A DNA stretch of 64,000 nt from Aplysia californica (lineage: Eukaryota; Mollusca; Gastropoda; Aplysiida; Aplysiidae). A program made the translations under genes and the position numbers. This document shows, in pieces, positions 12,901 through 24,900 of this stretch (position 1 is the first letter of the stretch; each line of letters begins with the position of its first letter). The stretch lies in the NCBI RefSeq assembly GCF_000002075.1, contig NW_004797547.1, positions 49,465-113,464 on the forward strand, read 5' to 3'. The notes beneath the pieces were generated by a model, which was not told the origin of the DNA, made no database searches, and saw only the letters and a program-made list of their open reading frames with translations.

Positions 12901-15900
12901 ATCATGCCTTAAAGTCAGTCTGTAGGAATGTGTTTGTCGTTGATCCCAAAAGAAGGGACAAGGATTCCTTCGCCAGGAGATACACCTTCTCGTTTCCTAG
13001 GAAGCCCACATGGCTAGGTAGCCAAGCAAACACGATACTTTTCCCGGTTTCAGTAAAAGCGTGTATTTTTTACTGTAACCTTTGAAGATCTATCTCTTTT
13101 TTTTTTTTTCATCATACCGCAAGGTGTTGCTCTATCTAGTATCAACTGCTTACAATTTCCACTCTCTTTTTATGCAACAAAATGAGCCCAATATGTTTTA
13201 CACAAGCACTGAAGCAAAATATGCCCATTGAGGAAAATTCTCTTCTGAAATTTACAGCTTTCACTGCTATAAAATACCTTTTCTTTTCCTTTGTAGTTCA
13301 ACCTTCAATTCTATACAAATTTCCAGCCAGTCATTGTTATTTACCCTCAGTAGTTTACCTTTACGCTTTAGACACCATTTTATTGACCCTGTAAGTGCTT
13401 GTCACCAGTGCAATTTTTGACACACAAATAACCCAATATGGCATCTTCAAACCAAAAGTAATAAACATGAGACACAATTCCTTGCACATTTCGAGTTTCT
13501 TTATTCATTTCTTAGTAAAAAAATTCTCTACATGCAATTGTCTATCTTTAACAATTGTCCTTAAACATTTTAGTAATGCACCCTAAAATCTTGGGTTTTG
13601 ACATTTTCAAGCCAGTCCTGAGGGGAAAAATACCATTCCTCCCGGCAGAGCTGTTTGGATTTAAATGTTGGGAGCTCGAGAAGGGTCATTTCGAGTTAGA
13701 GATTTCATAGGGTGTTGTGGTTGGTTAGACTCAGGTGCTCCCCACCCACCACCGAGCCCAACAAGGGGACACACAGCTCTGATGACCAGAGCTGTGCCAG
13801 GGCTAACTCGAAGTTATACTTTCCACGAGAGTATACAAGACCGTCCTGCCAAGATTGACTCAGGGACTGTAAGGGTTTCAGCTCCCAACAGATTGAGTGG
13901 CATGGGCCGTGCCACCCTCCCGTCTAAGAGGAAAACCTCCACCAAAGAGGTGTGTTGGTGAGGGACAGTCCACAGACTAATCTCACCTCAACTCCAGGTA
14001 CCTGGTTTCCCTCTGCAGGGGTCGCACCTCACGGTCAACGAGGTGCCCACTCTGTGGGATGGATGACCTCTAGTTTTGCTGCACATGAGGTCAGCGATGG
14101 AAGAAGAGATAAGAAAAGAGAAGAAAAAGGAAGGAGAAGAGGAAGATACATAAAAGTAGATGTCGCAGACGGATCCCAGAGGGTTGGGGTCCATGAGTAA
14201 CACTCCGTAATTGGAGGAGTTTCACCTCCTGCAGACATGGCAGTGGGTTTATTTATAGTCATCCAACCCACGGGGTTGAATTTGGGTGAAACATCAGACA
14301 AAAAACTAAATAGAGACCCAAGAAAACTAAAAAGACCCAAGGGTCAAATTGGTACTCAGACTCTCAAATCGAAAGTAGATCCTACAGCCTTTGCCACAAA
14401 ACTTAACAAGAACATTGGTATCGTGTGTATCCTGCCATTTCAGTTTTTGTTTTTAGATCTTCAAACAAATAACAGCAAGTGACTGTGAAGTATGAATGCT
14501 CCTGTTACATATGGTTATTTCGGATTGAATTCAAAATGTTTTCATGGATTTTTATAACTTATTGTGAAAACAGTCGGAATTTCCTGATGCAGTATAAATT
14601 TTACCTCTGACATCTGAAGGGTAGAGCTATTTTGTGTGGACAAGCTTTACATACCTGAGGGTGGCCACTGAGATCCAGAAAAGTTGAACGGCCTCGACCT
14701 GTCTCCAAAGGGATTCTTGCGCAAATCTCCCTTTAGTAAGAATGGAGCTCCATTATTTGCTGTGAATTTCAAAACGTATACATATACAGATGAAGATAAA
14801 ATTCCAAAGTAATGCTTAATTACTAAAGACAAGGTTAAATTACAATGTCTTTCGCCGACCTGTAATGGAATGTGATATCAATAAAACAACTCTCAACCCA
14901 TATAAAACAGTTAAAACAGTGTATCACAAAAATTTTAAGCAAAAAAAAAATGTACACTTAGGCGTTCCCTTTTTGTAGTGTGACATAAACCTCATGATAA
15001 GCTTTTGTTGTAACTTAATTTTAAGTGATGCCACAACAATTTGTAACCCTGTGGCTTATATTCAAGCCTCTGTGTAAGATTTAACTTTTGGCCGTGAGGG
15101 TTTACTCACTGCTCAAAACAAACACGTCTAGACCTGCATGTGAGCCTCAACCAGTTTGTCTGAAAATTTTGCGCAACCCCCCCCCCCCCAAGAGCTTTGG
15201 TGGGTGTCATAAGGAAGGACTTCTGAGTAACGAGCGACCACCCCAACAAACACAATAAAGAAGAGACCTAACCCTACCCCTAGGCCTACCTCAAAAAAGA
15301 AACTGCAACCGGCCTCATGTAAAAAGGCCAGCACAAGTCCAAAATGAAAAAATATTTAACCTAAAAAAAAAACCACACACTCTAAAACAAACAAGGTCAG
15401 GAGCATAATATGGCCTACATCTACATTGCTATAATAGGGTTTGAGACAAAATAACACAATAGAATTGGAATAGGAATTTTCCATATAGATCTAGACCTAG
15501 ATTCTAAAAAAATAAATAATTCACGCACCTGATGAAATGCTTTTTACCAACATTAATATTACAGCACAACCTATGATAGGATTTGACACAATAGAATTGG
15601 AATATGAATCCTCCATTGAGGTCTATAATGATCTATAAATCTAGATCTAGTAGAACAAGTGAGTCGGACTTGAATGAATCCACATGATCTGAACAATTGA
15701 ATTAGTCAACAAACGAAATTCAAAGTGGCCGGTCGAGCACGAAACTGAAAGTAGATAATTTAGGTCGTCGTCCTTTTCCGCATTTCTACTCGGGTTCTGA
15801 TAATTTATTATGTCGGAACCGCCGTCGGCAGTCGGCACGAAAACGAAAGTGCCGACAAAGCCGACGGGAGAAAAAGGGGGTGCTGGCAGTCGACCAGGCC

Positions 15901-18900
15901 TCGCACTACGCACATTGACTATAATACAGGTGGGCCTTGCCATAGCATCGGCCGGCTCGCGGGTCGGGTCGCGATTGTCGGATTTCAGACGATTGTCGGC
16001 AAACATGCAGGTCTACACGTCAGTAGCTGTTCAGAGAGAATTTAAGTAGTTGCAGAAATTTTACTACTTAAAACTTACAGTATCATTGGCAACTTAAGTC
16101 GCCATGCCGTAGTATGCACTCACTACCGTTGGCGAGTTGCCGATGCCCCCAGGCTCACTAAATATAATTAAAGAATGAACGAACATACCGCACTGAAGTA
16201 AATACCAAAGGAAGTCATTCTAAATGAAAGATGAATGGTTGATGAAACTCTATGAATCTTTAAAGCATGTTTCTTGGGCTGCCAAAGTTTTTTTTTTTAA
16301 TAAAAAAAAATTCTACTACGGCTTCATCGTTCTAAACTGGTGCGGTACTTGAGAGTTTTTCAATATATGAGCCTTCGGTTCTGTAAGTGTTAACTCACTC
16401 ACCGCCACTGCCGCATCTGTGTAGGTCAATAGGCGATGACCGCTCACCGTCGCTACCACACCCCCGTCGGTCGCGTATTTTCCTCTTTATTTCTACTATT
16501 TGCTGACACATATGTGGCAATGGCATAGCCCAATTACTAGAGTAACATCCCTCTGACCACTCAGAGCAGTTTCACTTAATTAGAAAGATTTCCCTTGAAG
16601 TTCTGCCTATTTTTGGAATGGGAGTTCCCTTTGTCCTATTTCTGGGTTTTGTTTTAAACGTCGGCGGCCAAAGTCAAACAAACGCTAACGCGATGCTCAT
16701 ACCGATATGAATTGAAAATGGCTCTTAATTTTAGAGATTCTGAATCTATATGATTCAATTAACTCTGATTCAGATGAAGAAGTGCAAAATAATGGTAGCG
16801 ATGGTAGTCTGAGATGAAAAGAAAGCGGTAGATCACCTGTCAGCAGTGGGCTAGTACTAATACTAGTACAAGAGTCTAGTACGGCGACTAATGATTCAAG
16901 CATCTAGCCAAAGTCATCATAAACTTATCAATTTAGTTTTCTTTGTTTTGTTATATATTTTTGTGTGAATTTTAGGACAGAAACAGAAACACTCTCACAA
17001 AGACAGCAAAAAAATATTGTACTGGCTAGTTTGGCCCCCAAAATTTGTCCTTTTTTAAAAAAGCTATAAAACAAAATAACATAGAGTCAAAATTCTTTCT
17101 GTTCTGTAAAGCTCAACATCTCTTACTGAAACTGGCCAATTTTCATAATAAATCTAACATAAATGGGTACACAGTAACTGGATTTTGAAAAAGGTAAAAA
17201 AAAAGCTGGCAGGCAGCGGCTGGGTCTGAGCAAAGGCGCAGGCAGAGAGTGAGTTAATAGCCAATATACAAGGAAAAGGCTAACCCCCCCAACCCCCAAT
17301 ACAAGAGAACCCTCTCACCCCCCTCCCCCCGCCTAACAGCAACCTTCTAGACTATTGCCTGAAGATAACAAATCTACCAGTGCTGAAGAGATTGTGATCA
17401 GGTTGATGAACTTACCATTTGCTCTGTGCTCTGGCATCCTTCTCCTAAGGACAGAAACATCAACAAAGAGGATCAGAATGAAGCTATTACTGGCAACAAT
17501 AATAATAGGCATGTTAGACTCAATGATGATCTGGAAAAATATACAAATGAAAACACAATTTTATAAATCCGAGTGTGAACATTATTACAACAAAAGAAAA
17601 TTATTTCTGTAACTCAGTTCAAGTTTTTTTAAAAGGTTTTACAGCGCTCGCAACTGCATAAGGTCATATGAGCGCCAGAAGATTAGAGGTGTTACAATAG
17701 AGCACCAAACATAAAAAAGAAGAAGGGGAGATAAGGACAATAGATGTTCGATAGGAAACAAGGAGCAAACCACACCAGAGCACCCTCCAACCACCCACTA
17801 ACTTAGTTTGGATCAGGAAAATAATTATATTACAGCAGTCTCCGCCTAAGATCCCACCGCTTACGATCCCAGTTCGCTTTAGATCCTGCTGTTTTAAGAA
17901 AACAGAATTTTTACTATACAAAAGTCATCCCAAAGATCCCGCTCTTATTCACTCTGAAGGTCTAGGTCTATATTCGGATAAGATCCCGCATTTCTGATAA
18001 CTTGCAGAACAAAAACGCGGGCAGGCACAGCCGACAAACCAAGAGGGAAAAATTGAAATCAATGAACTGCCCATCCTGTCAAAGATCAGCCACTCACGCG
18101 AGTGTGATCACATAAGCATTGTAAAACTCGATGAAGCGACACGTTTGCCCCAGACGGTATCACACTGAGGTATGAACTGACCGACGCTTATGTTTTCCAC
18201 AAACATCGTGCTCGCATCTGACCTCTCCACCTAAACTTACATCACTTTGCTCCAGGCAGGATCACATCGAACTATGAACTCTTCCCTGACCATGGCAACA
18301 GTTTTGTCTATTCCCGAATTTGCATGACAGACTGAATTTTATTTGGTGTGGTCAAAACATAATGGTGCGTAACGACAAAGGCGGGGGAACTCGGTCAGAG
18401 ATGGAAAGCTGTAAATTTTTGACAGGTAAAGGGGAGGGGCAACTGGATAAGCGTAGATCTTGAGATTTATGATAGGATAAGTGAAAATTGCATGCCTCAT
18501 GCCACTTTGCACTGTGATCGGTCATCAAGGTTAACCACTCTATTTGCTCACTGTATGTCATAAACCCACCCAGGGGGCACGTCAGTTCATTTTAGAGTGG
18601 AGGGAGATCTACTTTGAATGAACTTTGATTAGGCCTACCGGCCTGTCCCTTACTCATGCCGTACACACACGATGCGAACTCGCACAGGTTCACTGACCGG
18701 TCACGATGACGGGCCTGACAATCTAGAAATCGGAGGACGCTCGTTTTCTTTTTCTTCCTTTTCTTTTGTCATTATAGTGACATCAGTGAGAATATGGATT
18801 CAATTTGTATGGCGATACTGTGTTTTTTTATGCACAAACTGCATGTTACAAATTTTATTAACTGTAAATCTAACGTTAACAAACTATCATTGGACAATTC

Positions 18901-21900
18901 TGAGCGGTAACGAAAGCGAAAATAGATTTTGATTTTCCCGACAGAGTCTCAGTATTAGACCTACACTTCCGCCTGCCGCCATATCCGCTTATTCGCGTGA
19001 AACGTACTCTCGGACTGGGGAAAGCTGAACGTAATATCAGAAACGCGACCGGTAAAATATGAACTCAGTAGCCCTTTCAGGTTTGGTTTCGAGGACTTTG
19101 TGTATTTTCTCGGGTCTCAGCAATTTTTTTTTTCAGATTCCCGGGTAATAATTCTCGCAGTCCCCCTGCGTAGAATCATCATTTGGTACTGACCAATTAT
19201 TCTCTAGACCAAGACAGATTTTAGAAAGTTTTGCTTCGATACCGATTTTCTGTCTAAATTCACAATTCTGTTTTCTTGATAAATGAATTAAATGCACAGA
19301 TTTTCCAGCCGCAGCAAAAATCCAAAGATAGACAGAAAGAAAGAATGAATGAAAGGAAGGAGGAAGATTCTCTATCATGAGTAGACAGATTTTAGCCGAT
19401 ATGCACGTGAAAAACTATTGCCGACCGACCGGCACAGATAGACAATGGTCGAGTGTACGAAATGCGCAATCTGGCAGTTTTTAATACAACTTAGTGCCGA
19501 GAGTTGCCATAAATATCTGACAAGTTACGGAGGCAAGTGCTGATCTCTCTCTCTCTCTAACGCACGCAGTTGATAATAATATGATGATGCGGCGAGTATG
19601 GAACTTTCGGAATGTACTGATTTCCGCAAAAACCAAGAAGAAGGGAAGCGCTGCATAATTTTTTTGTTCTTTTTCTTCTTTCGGCACCCATCGCAAATCC
19701 GGTAGTTTTGACACCTTATCGGAAGGTAGTGTCTACGTTCTCTAACATTAGAGAACGTATACAAGTTGTCTACATTCTCTACTGTTAATTAACACCATCT
19801 ATCATTGAATCGAGATGACACCCCCCCCCCCCTTTTCATAATAATATGTTGTAGGCCTACACTTTTCACCCAAGGAAAGTGCACTCTGATGCCCCCCCCT
19901 AAAACTTTGAATAAGTCACTGAAGATCAGGCCGTCTGTAATTAGTATTTAGAAGATAGCTTGCAGTTTACATGCGATTTCGTATTCCCACCTCAACGCCA
20001 AGTTAGGCCTATGTGATACAACGTGAGAGACCATAAAAGATACCAAATTCACATGTGTGGAAAAATATTGCCGATTTGGTGTGTGATGTGACATCACTGT
20101 CATGAAATCAAATCACGTGGGTCAAGGTCAAGTCAGTCATATCAACGCTAGGTCTACGATAGGCCTAGATCTAGTGCATGAAATAACCCAATTCAATGAG
20201 AGGACTGGTGGTCCTATTTGACATCGATCTAACGACACAACATAATGTAAACCAATTTGAAAAGAAAAAAAGAAAATTTGAAAAGTAGCCTAGCCTTATC
20301 CGAAAGTTCAAATAGGGTCCTACAGGCCTAATATTGTTATTTTTTTTTATTCGTTAGAGAATGTAGACAGCTTGTATACATTCTCTAACGTTAGAGAACG
20401 TAGACACTTCCCTTATCGGTATGGCGGTAGAACAGGCCCAAAATCGGTATCTACCGGAAAAATTGGTAGATTTAGGCAGCCCTGCACTCAGTGCTTCCAT
20501 CAGCTGAAGCTGAAAAGTAAGGAAAATTCTGCAGGGGGTCTGACAGCGGCCCAGCAGGGTCCAGGGACAGCGTCCCGGTGGGGGTTCAGGGGGCGAACCT
20601 TAGAAATTGAAATTTAGTGCTTTTAGAGGGTTGAAAATGGCATTTTGGAGCTTGTTTGAAGATATTGCCTTCAGCCCATAACATTTATTTTTTCTCCAAC
20701 ATTTTGTCTTGTTTGATTTCTTTACCAACATATCTTTCCATAGCTGGCAATGTTTAAAAGCAGGTTCCCCTTTCATTGCTTCTTTCAATTAATTTGTTGT
20801 CGCACCATTGATAGCAGGCAAACCTGGGAATAATGAATAGTTGCGCAGCGTATACCCAATTTTTCTCTCTCAACTTTCATGTCTGAATGTCGCCTGTCAC
20901 AACCTCGGAACACCACTTCGAATTATTCTTGATTTTACCTACGGCTGGATCGGGCCAATCGCCCGACTCGATCACCTGAAAACAGAGACGTTTGTTTTTT
21001 AGGCGACCGAGTCGGGCGATCAGCCGATCCCATCCGTAGTGGGCACGCCCGTATCAGCATATTATTTCTTTCAACTTTCATCGCGGCCCTTAAATTGCGT
21101 TCATGTGCCGTAGAATCTTCGCATTGATAATTTCTCTGGATCTAGACAAATTTGCGAAAAAAAGTTTCTTTCTGACAGTAATTTTCTGTCTAAGATCAAC
21201 TTGGGGCGAGTCAACTACTAAATGCGGCATCGATATTTCGGGAAATAGAGCTCCGAGTTCCTTCTGACAAAAAGTTCAACGGGTGCTTCCCGCGATAAAG
21301 GAGAAGACAGAGTAAGTTTTTAGAAAAATCCGGCACAACAGCAGACTGGGACAAAAAAATCGGGATACACGCGATCGAAATTGGGAAAATCGGGAAGCTT
21401 GAGATTTGGGGGAAAAAATCGGGATATCCCGACTAAATTGGGATGAGTGGCAGGTCTGGTATATCTGATCCACAATGCACCTAGAATCATTGCTGGAGTT
21501 TACAAAAAGACATTAAAAAAAGAACCCCATCAAAAACAATGAACGCACCTTTTCAGCCTCCACAGGCCAGTGCTCTCATCCAACAGTCCTTTCTTGCCTC
21601 CTCTTCTTCCTTTTGCTTTTGCCCGCTTTTCTTCTTCATCATCAGAAAAATCTCGACGCTGTTTTAAAATAAAACGGAAACAAACAAAAAATTCATTTAA
21701 AATATATAAGTAGCTTATGAGGGCAATTTAAAATTGAATTGATATTTTTACAAAGTTCAATAAAAACAAGCAATCCTGTGGACGAAACAAAAGGTTAAAA
21801 GTTTGCAAGTTCTGCCTTTAATTTACCCATTCCCCCATTCAGGAAAAAATGTAGATCTATTTTACAGTGGTAAGTGTGTTATTGTGTCCCTTGCTCTTAT

Positions 21901-24900
21901 AAGGGTACCATTTTGATGTGATTCAAGTCATCTGAATACAGATGAAACAAGAGAAAGAAGTTTAAGAACAATCATAATCATAACATCAACTGAACACGGT
22001 AACACTCCTAGTAAGCTTTCAAATATGCATTTGCAAAGTCTGGGTCTGATCCCAAGTTTCACCAAGCAGTACATCACATCCATGAGAAAGGTACTTCAGC
22101 CCTCTATGTTCTCCAGTTCAACAGGTAGAAGGTTAGTAGGCTCACATGGTAGTAACGGAAATTTGTAGAGGCAGAAATACAAGAACAGAACCATTTAAGC
22201 ACCTACATGACTGAACACTTCAAGTCCTTTGTGAGACTGAAATAGTAAATATAGGAATGAACACTTTATGCAAGGACTTTACTCGAGTTAAAGGAGTGAA
22301 ACTTCCTTTAGAACAGGACACAAGAGGAGAAAAGCACCACTTTAACTTTTAAAATATTTCTATCACTTAAAACTAGAAAGTGTCAAGGGGGACGATATTT
22401 GTGTTTAGTAACAGCCCAAAGTGTATGTCTCAACATTCATTACACAAAAGAAGGAAATACAGAAGAGTTGAACTATTTTTTTCTTTATTATTAAAAGCTG
22501 CACTTACTTCAGCGGGTGGTTCATTATCATTTTCCCAAGATGCATCATCATACTTCCTACTGTTGATGAAAAAAACAAAAAAACATGTATACACAACATC
22601 AATCCATTATTTGCAAGATAACACTAAATTAATCAAATACTGTTGACACTACAGAAAATGTTACAAAATTATTTTTTTTCACAATATTCCTGTAAAATCA
22701 ATTGACAGTAAAATCTTCAAAAACATTCTTAAGGTGACTTATTGCTCAGAGAAATAATTTCTGACAAATTTTCCACTTCTATACGCATAACTTAAAAAAC
22801 CCTGCTAGGGCAGCGCTACCGACTGAAGTTGTCTTGAGGCCATTCCCAAAGGGGGGATATTAACATGTTCGTATGCACAGCAGAATTGTAAATGGGCTGA
22901 TTTATCAATGTCTTGCTCATACTGAGCCTGAACAACATAGGGGGGACTGTTGCTTTTTCTTTCCTCATCCTTACTATCGCCATTTTTCCTATACTTCTTT
23001 TGTATGTTTGCCACTCTCTTGCGAACTGATGTCTCCTGGGTGCCTTCACCATGCAAAGGCAAAAACTTAGGAAAATATGCCGGGGGTATGGGGGCCGACC
23101 TCCACCAGGGTTCAGAGACAATGACCCTGGGGGGGGCTAGGGGGTGAAGCCCCTCAAAAATGTGAAAATTTGTACTTTTACAGGGTTGAAAATGGCATCA
23201 GGGAGCCAGTTTAAAGATTAGTCGAAAAGAAAGAAAAATGTTTTTTTGTCTTAGTGGGCCCAGTATCTATTTTATCAGATGAGGAATGTCAGCAGAACAT
23301 GCCACCAAGAGTGTAGTTGGAAGCTCGTGTCTTCACATGATACTTATGTTTCCCTTGTTGACAATGTTTAAGCAAGTTTCCCTTTCCATTGCCACTATAA
23401 TTCAATTTATCATCTCACATCCGGGAATATGTTGTTAGCGATCCAGTAGCATCTGAGCGTTAACTCTTCTGCATGATGCCATTCGGTAATAGCTGCATGT
23501 CTGTTGTAATTGTTGTTTTGAGGAGTAGAGGCAGTTAGATGTGTGGGGTAGCTTGGGAAGAAAACATCTCCTTAAATCAGTTAGTTTTCTACAGAAGAAC
23601 AGATGATGTTCCACCGTCTCTGAGGGGTAGTCACATAGTGGGCAGGCAATATCAATCATGGCAATGCACTCACTCATGGTGTACTTTAATTTTCCTCCAT
23701 TTTTGTGTTTGAATGTCACAACCTCGGAGCACCATTTCCATGACCACTTGTTCCTGATTTTTTGTATCAATTTCTTTCACAATGGCCTTATCTTGCTCAC
23801 GTAGAATCCTCATACTGACAATGTTTCTAGCTCTAGCAGATAATTTAAATTGATTCCCTTTCATACGAGAATTTTATTTCTACTAGATCTAGATCTACAT
23901 TCTCAAATTCAAATCGCTCATCATCTTTCTTAACCAACAGAAATTCCACCCACTGTTGATCTCTGAAGAATGAGATGTAAAGAATGAGTGAATACACGAT
24001 AGTATGGTATAAGGAAGGCGAAAGATGTCACATAAACGAAGTCACATGAGTCCAAAGAGGTTATTGCGTGAAATTATATGAAATTCGCCATAGTGACAAG
24101 TAGCGACTAGCCAGATTATCACTGATTTGTAGGCTAAATAAAAATGTATTGCTGGCCAATCCGCAATAGAAGTTGTATAGAGAGACAATGGCTGAGTGAA
24201 CGAAAGACGAAACCTGGCATGTTTTTTATGCTGAGTTTCTGTAAACATCCACACTTATCTTACGGAAGCACGTACGGACCAATTGTTACGGAAAATCGGT
24301 TTGACTTGCACTATCGACATTTTTTACAGATGGAGTTGGGATGGGCGAAGCGGCAAGTATGGAACCATAAAAAAGTATGGATTTCTGTAAAAATAAGGAA
24401 GAGTAGAAGAACGGCTTGATTTTTGAAGCAGACTTTGTGCTGTTGAGGCTAGATAGGTGAGCAAAGTAAGCCTCATTCCCCCGTTTGGACTTCTCTGTTG
24501 ACATCCATCCCTTGGTACTCATGACTTTATGCAGTTGCGAGTGCCATAAAACCTTACTAATACAAAATAAAACTAAAACATAAAAAAAATGCAGATTAAG
24601 CGATTAAGAATGGCAAACTGGTTATCCCTAATCTGAGCTATCAACACTGATACTGACCTTTACAAAAATGCAGTAAAATATGAAGAGTACTGACAACATG
24701 CAGTGATACTAATGAAGGAGCAAATAGTTGTCTAAAGGTGGACAATCTACCATATGGAACAAAACAAATCTGTTGTACTCACCTCCTGAGTTCCTTAATG
24801 AAAATGAATTTAGTCAGATTATCAGCAGACGGGGCAAACATAATGGGGTCGCCAACTTTTATGTCTTTTTCCTTGATATCCTCTTTGCTGTTAAACCTCA

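Larger units (their letters stand above)
7821..12911. mobile_element. Tc1/mariner-type DNA transposon, decayed and itself invaded
   Basis: 18-bp perfect terminal inverted repeats AGGCATGATGCGGGGGAA at 7823-7840 and, inverted, at 12892-12909, each flanked by TA. Between them are a decayed N-terminal segment (8386-8580) and a DDE-type catalytic segment (11442-11900) of a Tc1-like transposase. The length of 5.1 kb far exceeds a normal Tc1 element, because microsatellites and a SINE-tail repeat sit inside. Removing it joins an interrupted LINE frame exactly at one TA. Confidence 0.78.
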
